Shown: positions 11,401 to 26,400 of the stretch, piece after piece | Layout of the letters: each line of letters starts with the position of its first letter | Numbering within the stretch: the stretch's first letter is position 1 | Assembly (NCBI GenBank): GCA_907163375.1 | Contig: CAJQUW010008753.1 | Span: 1 to 64,000, forward strand | Direction: 5' to 3' | DNA: 64,000 bases | Source: Prostheceraeus crozeri | Taxonomy: Eukaryota > Platyhelminthes > Polycladida > Euryleptidae | Notes under the pieces: generated by a model | What the model was told of the DNA's origin: nothing | Database searches by the model: none | The model's input: only the letters and a program-made list of their open reading frames with translations | Position numbers and translations under genes: made by a program

Positions 11401-14400
11401 GATTGGAGGACGCTATAACTCCTCATCAAGACTACTTCAATTAATTAATCAAATTAGTAAGTATTATATTATACTATAAATGACTGCTGGGATGATTTTC
11501 ATCTTCCTATAAGAATTAATATTTTGCAGCATTTTAGAGGTGAAAATGTTCTTCGACGCTTATAAACGTTTTATTACATGCAAAGGAAACCAATATTTCG
11601 CGACCTTTCAGGCAGACTTTTATAAACGTCGAAGAACATTACCACTTCTATCATCCAACGTCCTACGATGTTCTCAACATTTAAGAAGCTCTTCACAATC
11701 ACATCATTTACTCTTAAATCATGTTAAATTTACATGCTCTCATGATGCCGTAATTCCTTTGACTGACTAGAAGTCGATTCCAGAGTGAATGTCGTCAACA
11801 ATCGACATAGGCACAAGACAAGTATATGTAGTCGGGTCGGGGAGGGGTTGTTAAAATCGACTGGTTCCAACCTTGAAATCAGGCCTTGAATTCACAAAGG
11901 AGGCGTCGCCTCACTTAGCCTTTTGTTACTCAAGGAGAGCATCTTACATACACTGCAAAGTGTGTATGTTTGCATGTAGCTAAAGACCACTAAAATGGCC
12001 GATAAGTTTATCAGAAAATATCCGTTAGTATCAGATAGATTTGATGGCGCCACAATTAAAAACATTTAAAAACAGAATTGAACAGTAGGCCTAAATGTTT
12101 AGACGCATATTGCCTGCGGTCAGCCAATGTCCAACATTTATATTTTCGCTGCTAACCCTTTGACTGCGGTGCTTATTTCACTACCGAATTTCAGTGATCC
12201 CGAGTTAACTCGCATCGAGACGGCAAGACAATATCACTGAACCAATTTAGGTAATTCTCTATGTGTCTCTGAAAGGTTTCTGTTACTTCATACAAATCAC
12301 GAGTTAACTCGGTATTCGTGAAATTGGAACACCCCATCAGCCCAAGTTAAGTCGGGATTCGTGAACAGTAATGAAAAGGAAAAATTTATCTGTCAGTGAT
12401 AGTTGCCTGCTCTGCCGATACGAGTTAAGTCGGTCTCAGTTTCCTACTGTACTCCATTGTCACCGTCACCAGTGAACTGCTGATAGCGCTCGATACGAGT
12501 TTAACTCGGGCTCAGTTTCCTAATGTACTCCATTGTCACCGTCACCAGTTGAACTGCTGATAGCGCTCGATACGAGTTAACTCGGGCTCAGTTTCCTACT
12601 GCAATCCATTGTCACCGTCACCAATGAACTGCTGATAGCGCTCGATACGAGCTAACTCGCGGGCTCCTCGGTCGCGTGGCTCAGTTTCCTAATGTACTCC
12701 ATTGTCAACGTCACCAGTGAACTGCTGATAGCGCTCGATACGAGTTAACTCGGGCTCAGTTTCCTACTGTACTCCATTGTCACCGTCACCAGTCAACTGC
12801 TGATAGCGCTCGATACGAGTTAAGTCGGACACAGCCGTTAGAGGGTGAATATCATCGTTTTTTAATGTACACAGTTTACAACGGAGTCTCAAAAAATAAT
12901 GAAGATCCACTTACTCGCTTGTGAAAAGAAATGCAACGTCCCTATTCACGTCTGCCCTGGTTGCTTGAGAGTTCGTGAAACTGGGACAGAAGTTCATGGC
13001 AGACCTGAATAGACTTCCAGCTTGCAAAACGTTAGCCTTGATTACTGGAATTGATTACAAAGAGAGCAGTGTAAATTTTAGACTTGCAAAAATTAAAAAC
13101 ATCAAACACACTTACCACTTTTGAATTTTAAGACTTAAAAATTTTTCTGCTTTATGTCAGCCGGATCTATAGAAATCTCAATTCTATTTCCAAAACCAAT
13201 TTTCTCAGGCGTGAACCATTTGTTCACCTGAAATGAAAAAAAGGGGAGGAAATATTGTTGGACTCGGCAACGACAGAGAAGGATGGATGGAGCTGGGTGA
13301 GAACAGAGTGAGTATATTGATAAAATAAAAAACATAAATGATAATTAATAGAATAGGAAACAAAAAAATTATGAGTAAATAACAAGCGACAGGTTGGGAA
13401 ATGGATGTCATCTAACAATATCCCAATTCGAGAGGATTAGTGAATATGTACCTCACCAAGTCTGTGAAACTCAAACTAGTCTCTTGGTTTCTGCAAACCT
13501 GACGATTTCTTGAGGGGGGGGGGGGTTTAAGATCGAAGAGATAGATGTTTTTTGGCCCAGGTTCGGATGCTACTATTCGGATTTATGCCTTTAATCGCGT
13601 CTACGCAGAGCTTGATTCGTCGGCTGTACCATAAGAAAACAATAATGACAACAATTATTGTGCTTATGCTTTGCAATTGCTGTCACAAAGGACACGCTTG
13701 AAAATGGGAGCTAGCCATCTTTGTCAATATGCCATTTTGCACCTTCATCTAGACAGGCTTTTTTTAGACTTTTTTTCCACATTCCGCAAAACCCTCAAAG
13801 TCTAGTCTTAAATCCCCACCAACAAAATATTCGACATTGATCAAGTTTTATTGACAAGAACGCGACTTTTCGGGTCTGTTAATTTCCTGTATGTCCTGGT
13901 CCTATTTACAGCAGCTATTACAAACAGCAAGCTATATATATGGAAAAATTCCAAACTTTTGAGTACATGTAAGTTCATATATTTACAAAGGATTTGTGTG
14001 ACACATCGACATTAATCTTTAAAAAAATAACCTCTCTTAACAAGAACAAGAATATTTGCATATACAATCTTTTGTTCCCTTTCGACAACATATTGAAGAT
14101 GCGAGCAAATACGTGAAATTCTAGATATTTGGCTCCTGAACACATGAATGTCCATCTTTCGGGGGATGAGAATATCAGGAAAAGTCATCAACAGAACAGG
14201 AAAATACATGTAGTCTGCTTTGTGATATACTGACGTGAGTAAGGAATTTAAAACAATATTGATTGGACTTATCATTATCACCAATTCTTTCGGCATGAGG
14301 TCACTAGGATATATTTTGGGTACATTGCATTTTTCAACAATGTGTCATGTAAATTTTATCTCGCTAAAATTTGAAGAAATCAATAGAAAATCAGTAAATG

Positions 14401-17400
14401 TCAGAAACTTTGATTAGTCCGTTGGATGATTTGGGTTGCTATATTTTTCTTCATTTTGGTAACATAATATCGCAGATATATTTTGAAGAAGAACATATAT
14501 TTGAAATTTTATATCAGGCAAGAGAATATAATTATCTTCTACAACACGACCGAAACAGAAATACCAACAAAAAAAGCGTAATTAACTACTCACGGTGTCC
14601 CCGAACAAGGTTGAACCCTCAAAAAATTGTACACAACTTTTGTCAACGGTTTTAGTTATGTTAGTTCCTGTTTAAAGTTATGTAATTTTAAAATATTCTA
14701 TTGAGGGCTCTTGAAGAAAAATCGATTTTTCGAAATTCAACTTCCATATATGGAAGGTAGAGGTGAAATAAACGCTCATTTACACATCTGTCATTGTATA
14801 AATCAGATTTCATCTTTTCTAAGGTTATTGGAACCATTTTATATAAATTTTGCAAAAAAGTAAGCTATCACTGATTTTTACTATATTTTCAGGTCCTCTT
14901 GATATGCTATACACGATATTGATGCTTCGGATTCAAAAGTTGGATCGGTTCTGTCATCTGAATAGAACTTTTTGTTGCTCATTGACATTTTGAGTTGAAC
15001 AACGAGCTTGTTCACAGTGTTAATTGCTTCATGTTTATATTTTGCGATTACATAGTGATGAACAAAATACGACTGCCTAAACATTGTGATCGCGTTTGCT
15101 TTCCGTTTTTTTAAGTAAACGAAAATTGAGTTATTGCAGAAGTCGATTTAAATATTTGTTCTAATGCTTCAACTCCTCAAACGACATGGTAAGCACACAC
15201 TGTAAACCGTCAGTCATCAAATGAAACAAATTTCGCTGCGAATCCAACTCATACTTCTTCCCAAATGAAGATAGTTTGGCTCTCTTGCTACCAGACCGTG
15301 TTCATCTGGTAGCAGCCGCCTGGGTGAAATCTGACGGTCTGGTAGGTAATCTGATACCAAACCTTAATGCAGCTACCAGATCACCTTGAATTTTATTGAT
15401 TGCTATCTGATTTCTTTTGTTATCATTTCGCAGCAATGAATAACTGCTGGTAGCCATGGTCTTAAATTTTACCGGAACTTGCTATATTTGGTTTATATTG
15501 AACACTACTGATAGATTAACTGAACAGTAGCTTATTCACAACATATTTTCGAGCGATAGTCATAATTTCCTACGTTGTTTAACAAGTATGGTGTATATTA
15601 CTTCGAAGTCAAGTGGAATAGACATCGCTTCTATTCGTTAACCTTAACACGACAACGAATTCGCTCAAAATTCAGAACGATTCATTCAATTCATTTCAAT
15701 AGACGGATAACTGCATAATGCATGTACTGCATAACCGGGTAGTTATGCTACTACAATAATAGTATAACTAGTTGCGAAGGTCGATCCAGATAGCGAAGGT
15801 TGCCGAAAGAGAAAGCGATGTCGTTCCCTTAGCTATCACTGGAAACCAATTTTTCTCTTGTTGGGCGCGAGCACATCGAATTACGCATCCATCAAATCTT
15901 AAAGTGTTGTAGATGTGCAAAACAGCACTAAGAGCCAGGCGCGAACATTTAAGTTTCAAGCTATTTTGAAATGCTGAAAAGAATAGTTGTCCTATAATTG
16001 CGTTACGAGCATGTGATCTCATACACCACTATGGCTGAACAATGAAGCGCAAGAATTAGCGCAAGTTCATTCCTTTTGTTCATTCCTTCGCAAGTTCCAA
16101 CCGAATCGGTCGTCATGACTATCGTCACTCGCTTTATTATTATGAGCACATATATTTTTTCAAAATGGAGATCATTAGGTACAAGTCATGAATACAGAAT
16201 TAAGTCAGAGTCAAAGTCAGGGGGGTGGGGGGGGGGGAATTACAACAAATCATTAAACAATTTTGACATATATGATATGAAGGACTTCTGTCTATGTGCT
16301 GTAGAGCAAAGAGGCAGTCTACTGCGACCACTTGGAAGCACATCGGGAATGATGTGATGAAGGGGATTCTCCACCTGTGTTTTTGCTTTTCGAAATAATC
16401 GCATGCACTGTCTTTCCTGGACCTCAAAAATGTCAGGTAAGTAAGGCAATCTGCAAAACCTCCCACAGATGATACGGTGGCAGCGCCCCACGAATTTCTC
16501 AATCAACATCTTGTCTTTTCGGAGTAAACTGCCTACATACAATGGACAGCCATAGCTCAGGGTACTAATCACCAGTGAACCATATACCGGGATCAGATCT
16601 TCTTTCGGTGACATTTTTCAGTACTCTAAACATATATAAAAGTTTGCTAGATTTTTTGAGTCTGTCATTGATATGAGTGGACCAATTCATCGCTTTGTTG
16701 AAGTGAATGCCAAGAATCTGCATGTTATCTTTTGTGAAAGAAACTCATTGAAAAAGTTTCTACGGAAAGGGTTTTTATTACGTTATTGTTGCAAATTTTG
16801 TATGACCTTGTATCTCTGCTTAAACTTACTTAAACTGTACCTTCTTCTGAAAACAATGTATCTGAAGATTTTCATTCTATTCACAAATATACACTATGCA
16901 ACTACTGCCATAAAGATAAAGATTGCCCAGAGCTCTAGTTCACCTGGACATGGAATAGAAAGATTTCCTTCAGGCTTGGGCAAATTAAGCATGAAAATTC
17001 CTTGGCAGATTCTTAGTCATATGGTATACAACTTTGTGGGAAGCATCAAAAGTGGGGTGTCGGCATCGTTCCATGCAGAAACTCGTGCAGACAGTTGGAC
17101 TGTAATGTCGTATTTAAAACAATTAATTCGAATCTTCTTTTAAAACTCGTGTTATGTTTTTCCGCCTTATCTTGTTTTCTGACCGGAAAATGAGTATCAG
17201 TAGAGATGCTTTCAAATTTCCTCGTCGGAAGAAGAGAGACTTATCATAATCAACGTATTCATTTTCCGCCGTTATTCTTTTGTCGTCCTAAGGTTCTTTT
17301 TTTAGTCAACTCAGTTACTGTGTAGACTCTGCAGATCTATCATCTGTAAGATTTGCAGATTGACATCGATTTTAGCCGCTGATGATGTGGTGCCTATGCT

Positions 17401-20400
17401 TCTTTCCAATATCTTCCAATATTTTTTGAACCATTCTCAACGCGTGACGGTTAACGTATCACTAATTTTAAGTGCACTAATCACTAATTTAAAAATAAAG
17501 TGTGGACGGATCAGGGTTAGAACCGGCCGCCAGCCGCCCGCGTCGGTTAATTTAATTAGATCCATGTCGGCCTTCGACGATATTCAGTCTATATCTGCGC
17601 GCATGTTTTGTGATATAAGTATTATGAACTGTTCTTTAAACAGTTAAAGAATGATTACTGACAACTAATGCATGTACATGTAGCTCAAAACCTTACTTTA
17701 TCTCAAAGAAAGTTTTCAGAATCATGTATTCTATCCTGTTTGATTTTTGGAAGCATTGTGTATTCCTCAACCTATCTATTATTCCACATCTTGAATAATT
17801 TCAATCAATGGGATAGTTTTAATAACACGTGGAGCATTGAGGTACAATGAGTAGTGGACTTCAATGCAACCTGTGGCTTACTACCACAGAAGAAGTGGTG
17901 AAGAAGTAATCTCACTTCAGTGAATCACTTTAAATCAAGTTTGCACGTCGCAGACAAAACATTTCACAACATCAGCACAGTCAATGATCAAATATTCCAT
18001 CACAGAACTTTTATCGTCAGAAAAACTTTTATTACATTGGAACTTAGTAGAATTTGCTGACCGCTTAAAGCTTTCTTGTGGAGGTGGGATAATAATCCTT
18101 TATTGATAAACTCACAGAAACAACTCGCGAGTCGAGCGGAGCCTTAACAAGTCTGTACCCTAATAGGACTCTGTGAGGGTGCTGGACTTATATAGTTATA
18201 ATGACGTCACACATAGCGAATCATAAAAAAAAAGTGACGTTTTTTCTATGACGTAAAGACAGAACACGTCAAAAGAATGACGCGTCAGAAGTGACGAAGA
18301 CAAGCCAAGTCATGCACAATATGCTGAATAGAGTCCTCGAAAGCTGATAGGAACATAATCGCTCCGTCGACCGCTGAACAACACTGGTTAAAACGAACAA
18401 TTCATGATACAATGCGAAGGGTTCCAGGTAAAAGATCCCTCCCCCGCTCCACCAGCGTGAAGGAAAGCCATCCGCCAAATTACAAGACGTACAAAACAAA
18501 TCTTGAGATTAAATATTAAGAGCAAAGAGAGAAAGGCACCTTCAGCGGCTGACCAAAAGGGGTGCACTTACCCTGGAGGAGTAACACAGAAAACATTATC
18601 TACAAGACTCCGTACGGTTACGACCAAAGCGAGCACACTGCCCGATTTTCTTAGCTGACCGCTTAAGCCTTTCTTGTGGAGGGGGGTGGGTAATAATCTT
18701 TATTGCTAAACTCACAGAAAACAAACTCGCGAGGTCGAGCGGAGCCTTACACGTGTTCTTAATAGTTGAGGTGTGGCTTATATAGTTATGAATGAAGACG
18801 TACCAAGAATAAATAGAAAAAAAAGTGACGTTTTTATTGAGTCAGAGAAACGTCAAGAAGCTTGACGTCAGTGAGAGAGTAAGTAAGCCAAGTCAAGGAA
18901 TATGCTGAATGAGTCTCAAGTGTAGGAACTATCGTGCTCCGTCGACCGCTGAAAAAACACTGGTTAGAAGAACAATTCAGATACAATGCGAAGGTTTCAG
19001 GTAAAGATCCTCCCCGCCCGCGTGAAGGCCAGTCGCCAAATTACAAGAGTCCAAACAAATTTGAGATTATATAAGCAAAGCGGGGAAAAGGCCTTCACGG
19101 TGAGCCAAAAGGGCCTTACCTGGAGAGTAAGCACAGCACATTATTACAAGATAGTCGGTTAGACCAAGCGGACATGGCCCGTTTTTGCTGACGACAAAGC
19201 GAGACACTGCCGTTTGCTGACCGCTTAAGCTTTCTTGTGGAGGCGGGATAATATTCCTTTATTGATAAACTCACAGAAACAACTCGCGAGTCGAGCTAGC
19301 CTTACAAACTGTTCCCTTAATTAGTTGAGTGCTGCTTATATAGTTAAGAATGACGTCCACAAGAATCAATAGAAAAAAAATGACGTTTCTATTGACGAAA
19401 AGAAAAAAGTCAAAGAAGATGACGAGAGTGACTAAAAAGCCAAGACATGCACATATGCTGCATAGAGACTCAAGCTGTAGGAACTAAGCGCTCCTGTCGA
19501 CCGCTGAACAAACACTGGTTAGAAGAACAATTCATGATACAATGCGAAGGGTTCCAGGTAAAAGATCCCTCCCCCGCCCACCGTGAAGGCCAGTCCGCCA
19601 AATTACAAGACGTACAAACAAATTTGAGATTAATATTAAGCAAAGAGAGAAAGGCCTTCACGTGACCCAAAGGGGGCCTTACCCGAGATAAAGCACAGTA
19701 CATTACTACAAGATACTACGTTACACCAAAGCGCGACCTGCCCTTTTTCTGACCGCTTAAAGCTTTCTTGTGGAGGCGGGATATAGATCTCTATATAGCT
19801 AATATTATTATTATATCAGTGTTATTATTACATCAATGCCCGTTTGGGTCATTATCTTGATTATCTGTTTTCAATTTGCTTGTGTTTGATTGATTTTGAA
19901 AATGCAGTTTACATTATCATAAATTATAAAGTCGGCCTACAACTCATTAGACTAGCAAATAAGTTAATCAGCGCAAAAACATGTTATCAGAGTGCGAATA
20001 ACTGAATTGTGTAATTTTGCATTGTAATAGGTAACTCTTACTTATCCGGAGTACCAGACGGCCAATCATTTATGCATTTCATGTATGCTATGTGGAAATT
20101 GAATAATGTCTAACGGCATAAGTTGACCAAATAATGTCTGATGATCAAAGTCGTCACCTACCTCAAAGTCAGTCACAGTCCCATGCCCTGAGCGGTCGGT
20201 TTTTAATAAGCCGACCACTGGCGCGGTTCAACCCTGGGACGTATTGTTCTTTTCTCTGTATGTGCTGTGTTTAATATTCTACGCATAAGAGTTAGAGCTC
20301 ATATGAAAGTGCATGGTGCCGCATTTGACATTGAAGTACTACCTTCTGCACTGAAGGGGTTGAATTAAACTTTTGCCTCTCAATATTTACATCACACAAG

Positions 20401-23400
20401 AAACTACTGTCGCATCATACATCTTGGCTTACCTCTCTGCCCAGCTTCTGTATAGCTGGAATAGGATTTCGACTTCCTGATCGGCTGCTCCAGTAATCCA
20501 GCATCTTCTCAGTGTAATAAATTCCAATACGCAATTTTTTATGGCGGTAGGATTCTGCGGGACAGTTCACTGAAAACATGAAAGAGTAGCAGAATAATTG
20601 ATAGTTTCCTTTCCAAAAGAAATTACGTTTAAGGGTGTTCTATGTTGTGGCATTTGAAAATACAAAAATAGTCACAGTGATAATTAGAAATGAATAAGAT
20701 TACCGCTAGCAGAAGATTTTTCATGGTGAATCAAAAGTACGTGGAGATGTCTTCTTAAAGAGCTGATTGGCTAAAAATTGTAATTAATAGCTGGTTCGAA
20801 AAGCCTTATCACTCCGGCACCGCTTTACGTTTAGATAGTTACACTCTTAGCCACGATAAAAGCAACTATCTAAAGAATATGGCAGAATATGTACAAAAAG
20901 ACACAGGTCTCCAGCTTCTTGTGATAGTGCTAAGAGCAATCGGTTTCCACACAACAGCACTAGGCAACATGTCACGCTCAATTACATGTAATTCAAGTGT
21001 AAACTGCGCGTAATTACGCATGTCCCTAAACGTCCGTGGCTACGCGTAACATTACTGTAGCACATGCGGCAGTCCGTAATGTGACACACCCACTTATATA
21101 GACTTTGCGTCTCATGTGTCTGTGAGGCTAAACAATGTGATAGGACCTAAAGTTCATGCTCAGGAAGACAGAACATGCTTAGCGATTCATCCGTGGTTCA
21201 AGCGGCAACGCAGACAACCGTAGACGACGAGCAAACTATAAACGCTCACCCGCGCGTATTCATAAATATTCCCCGTTTTGATAGCATCATCAAGTGATTT
21301 CTGACTCTTAGTGCAACGCGTATGACGCGTGTAGAAGTATAAACCGCAGATACCTTGCAGTTATACCTTGCAGAGATAGGACAAATAGTCGTGCGTCCCT
21401 TGCGGATCGCTGTGAATTCCTGCAAAATGCTCCAATCGCCACGATTCCTTCAGATTCGAAGAATTCAGATCATCACGCAAAAGTTTTCTTGATAATGTTG
21501 GTACCCCGGTCTTTATTAAAAAAGTTAGCAGGCGCACGAAAAAGAGTTCACAAACTTCTCTGAAGAACTTGAACATCGTCTGTGTCTCTTCGCTGTGTGA
21601 TCCGGTTGGCAACAGTCACTGAAACTTCGCACAATTTGGCGTGCTAAATGTTGAACTGGCTGCTTATTGTTCGATTACTATCGTATTATGTCAGCAGATA
21701 GTGCCATTTCAAAGCATTACATGTTCCAATGCTTCCTTTCTAGTCAAAGAGAAGAACAGACTAACGGTCTAATTCTGTGTGTTCAACATTAAACACGCCA
21801 AATTGTGAGAAGTTTCAGTGACTGTTATCAGCCGGATCACACAGCAAAGAGACACAGTCGATTTCAAATTCTACAGAGAAGCTTGTGAACGTTTTTTCGT
21901 GCGCCTGCTAACTTTCTAAATAGAGATCGGAGGACCAACATTATCGTGAAAACTTTTGCGTGATGATCTGAATTCTTCGAATCTGAAGGAATCGTTGCAA
22001 TCGGAGCATTTTGAAGGAATTCACAGCAATCCGCAAGCGGCGCCCGACTATTATTCAGATCTCTTCAAGGCATTGAAAAATTCATTTTGTCCACTTAGTA
22101 AGTTCATGTATGTGCCATCTGTTTGAATCAGTTTGCACTTCTAGCAAAGTGATGCGCTTAAACAATCTATTTCTGTGCACACAACAGTGGAAGATGAGAC
22201 AAGGATTGTAAGAATAAAATATTGAAACTAGAAATCACCAGCCAGTTTTCGCAGATTATTCTCATAACTACAGCTCCATACTTTATTATGAATAATTGGC
22301 AAATATGTGACTGCTTCGAAAAAAGTGAATATCAACGCCTTGGTATATTACCTGCATTAACTGTTGGTGCAGCTCGACGGCTGGAACTGATGGCAGGTTG
22401 TTGAGAACATAATTTGACAATAATTTTCGCAGTTGTTCCTCTAATGTCAATTTTCAAGAAAGCAACTCTCTTTTGAATAAGATACTGGTTTCCATTAACA
22501 GCATTTACAGCAGTCTGATGATTCTTATCGTCAAGAAGATAAGCGACTGCGACCTTGCTATTGTTCTGAGAAACTACGGTTACCTGAAAAATAAGTAAAC
22601 ATGCAGGTAAGGCACCTGCTCATAGGAGATTGAAAATCATGCATCATTTGAAACACATGGATAACATAATATATATCAAGTAAGTGCTGGCATGTATAAT
22701 CATCCATGATAACAATATATATCCAAATACTGATCGCATTTGGAATGCTAAAATGCTTGCTACGTAGTATGTAATATAATGTAATATCAATAAAAGACAC
22801 GACACGAGGCCAAATTCAGGAAGTCAGTTATACATATACATTCGGTATATGACTGCGCACGCTTCGTTCTGGCTAATAGACTTTTTATCTAGTCTTTCCA
22901 ACTGAGAGAGACGATCACGAGTGCGCATTTTCGACAGTGATGAACACCGACTGTGGAAAGGCAACCCAATAACAGGCGCCTCTCGACAAGGCAACACATA
23001 GTTCGGCAAGTCTATAGTTTCAGCAGCTAAGAAACAAGAAATGATCCTGCAAACCAAACTGCGACATTTCATCGACTTTCTATTAATGATCCTAAGAGAT
23101 CAATTTGGATCAAAAGCACTCATCAAACTGACTTTGTTCTGACGGCATATACACGCGTATGTTCCTTTTACTTCAATAATGATGATTATAAAACCGAATC
23201 AACCGATTTGCGCATTCTCCGCGTGGACATGTTTTCATTACCTCTGGCACATGAAAATTGTCATTTTTGTAATCGTGAACGGTAAGGTGCTAATTTGCAA
23301 AAAAGTTCAAAGACGATGAAGTATGAATTCTAAGATGTTGCTTTAATTTTAAAATTTATACTATCAGCAGTTGCTGACTGAAACTGACTGTTTTAATTGA

Positions 23401-26400
23401 CTTAGCCTATTATAATTTCTTCTTGTGCGACCATCTCCATATGCATTTGAAAACGCGGAAACTCATTGCGATACTTTGTATTACCCGAACTTTGACCAGT
23501 CACGCTGTCTCTTTGAAGAGCAAGTAAGTTCGTCGAGTAAGAGCATCATCGTAAGTTACACACGGAACGCAATTCACTGGATGGTCAAATGCTGTAAAAG
23601 CAAAATAACAACTATGCAACGGTACTGATAAAAAAAAATAAGTAGTTAAATAAAAATTAAGAAAAGCGCGACAGAACAAAAATGGACAAGATATTAGCAG
23701 AAGCTCAAAAACTAAGGTCATGCAATCGTCCAGCAAGTAGACATACATGAACGAGACTAGGGAATAGGCCTACAAGAGTACGTGAAGTCCTTCTGTATGC
23801 ACAAAGAAGGCTTGGTAAGGCGTATGAAGACAGCCTCACCAATCCCCAGATCAGATTTGTTTCTGAATTGTCTCACCACTTTGAAGGCACTTCTCAACGC
23901 TGGGTGAGGACAAGAAAGGTAGTGTTGAGTAATGGAAGAAGTAGGCGGCTGCTTGGACCTTAGCCTCTGCTTCTTTTGCTCGCACCACTTCGGGATGTGT
24001 TCTTTGGCTCTCAGCTCCAGCGTCCTTTCCGTCCGCCCCACATAACTCGCTCCGCAAGCATAGTCATATGAGTAAATCACAAGTGTTTCTGGGTCGGCGG
24101 AATGGAGTCTTTGGGTGCGTTGCCAGCGACTTTCCGTGTTCTATACCACGCCATGGCCTTGAGGTGAGGGTATGCGCCTTCGATAGCCTTCTTGATGCGT
24201 TGTGCTTCACTTGTTGCTACTTCACCGACATATTGAACTCCAAACATGATGAGCTTCTTCTCCACGGTTGGCACTTTGTTGACTGGTTTTTCAACACTGA
24301 ACTTGTCTATAAACCAGTGTGGATATCCATTGTTGGACAAGATGTACCGCAGATAAATGGCTTCATCTGAGAAGAGTTCCTTTGAGTACAGTTTGCGCCC
24401 CCGATCGAAAAGGCACCTCACCAGATTGATTTTGTTCTGCTTGGGACAGAATGCATTGTAGTTCGTGTAGAGCCCCGTGAATTATTAGCCTATTATGTAG
24501 TAGGCATATAGAAACCCTTGTATAAAGTCTGCATATTTCCTCTTCCCAAGAGTATATGTCAACCTCGTTAGATCCTAACTGTAATTCAATGTATTCTGCT
24601 TTTAATCATTTCTTCAAGATAGATGTAATTTAATCGATCCAAATGCTTTCGTGTTTAACTGCCACAGTAGTTATTATGGGATACAGAGGGTTTGATATGC
24701 CGTATGGCATTTATCGACTAGTGGGGTGCTAGTCCTATGTAGCTCAGTAAATGAGTACTAAAATGAGCACAGATTAAGTAGTGTGCTTTCGAAATCAAAG
24801 AGTAATAGGTTTTGGGACTCTTTCCTTAGTCATAGTTAATACGCTGGTTCAGTACTGTTTCTAGTATGCCCCACTTATTTGGGACTTAATGAATAACAGT
24901 GTATACTTGAAATCAGGTTTTAAACTATTTTGCGTGTGAAAATTGATTTCGAATGTTCAGATTCTTAGATTTTGTTCGTTTTATTGCTAGATAGACTCTT
25001 ATGTCAAATACTGAATATTATGGAAGTATAGGATCAAAATCACGAGCAACTCCTTGAGAAATAAGCGCCACCTTATGCCAACTTGCGGATTAGTGTGTCG
25101 GTCATAGTTCCTGAGCACGTGGGAATCACTATAGACATTTTCAACGGCATTAGCCACCTTGCTTTCTGAAGCAGGACATTTTGATGTAAATTATATAGAT
25201 TTATGCTTATTTATGGATTACTAAACTGCTTTCTCTTTCATGTCCTTCAACTATGATGCGAGCATTCACCAGTATAACATTCAGTTAATAATTGAGGTTC
25301 AAATATGAGGTATAGTTACATTCTTACAGCATAATAATTCAATAAGATCTGCATGACTGTTCATGATTCTCTAATTATATTTGATTCCTCACTGCTAAAT
25401 TGCATTTGACTAATCAATCATTGTTACATTTTCTATCAACCGAAGTGATATTTGAAATGACACGTTGCATTTAATGCAGTGGTTCTCATACTTTTCAAAA
25501 TTTGTTAGTTGACGGTCTCAAAATTATTTCTCAATGATTCGTGGTTCCGGCTAGCATTTAGGACAGTGAAACAAAGATATTCTTTGGTGAACAATTATTT
25601 ATTTCAAATCGATAAATTCAATCTCATTTCAAATCTCAACATTTATCAATTTTACGGTCAGTTCAATGAGATGGGTGCACCTGCTTCGTCTTCAACAGTT
25701 CTTCCACGTTGGGCTGTGGTATGGATAGTGCAACTCTCATGTCATGCGTCACATCCATGTTTTGAGATTTTGTTTTCATCGCAAGTAGAGTTGAAAGCGC
25801 TCTCTCACACTCATATGTGGTTGAACATGGAATCAGCACTTTAAGAGCCATCTTTCTGACATTGGGACAAGATTGAGCCATTTCAATTCAAAAGTCACTG
25901 CGAGCCATCTTTTTGACATTGGGACAAGATTGAGCCATTTCAATTCAAAAGTCACTGCGAGCCATCTTTTTGACATTGGGATAAGATTGAGCCATTTCAA
26001 TTCAAAAGTCAATGCGAGCCATCTTTCTGACATTGGGATAAGATTGAGCCATTTCAATTCAAAAGTCAATGTGAGCCATCTTTCTGACATTGGGATAAGA
26101 TTGAGCCATTTCAATTCAAAAGTCAATGCGAGCCATCTTTCTGACATTGGGATAAGATTGAGCCATTTCAGTTCAAAAGTCAATGCGAGCCATCTTTCTG
26201 ACATTGGGATAAGATTGAGACATTTCAATTCAAAAGTCACTGCGAGCCATCTTTCTGACATTGGGATAAGATTGAGCCATTTCAGTTCAAAAGTCAATGC
26301 GAGCCATCTTTCTGACATTGGGATAAGATTGAGCCATTTCAATTCAAAAGTCACTGCGAGCCATCTTTCTGACATTGGGATAAGATTGAGCCATTTCAAT

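Noticed and set aside
18269-19703. Open frames of 70-80 codons within the LTR-like units
   Set aside because: They recur only because the units repeat, have no domains, and change frame between units.
20185-20240. Possible tRNA gene
   Set aside because: B box only; no closed acceptor or anticodon stems.
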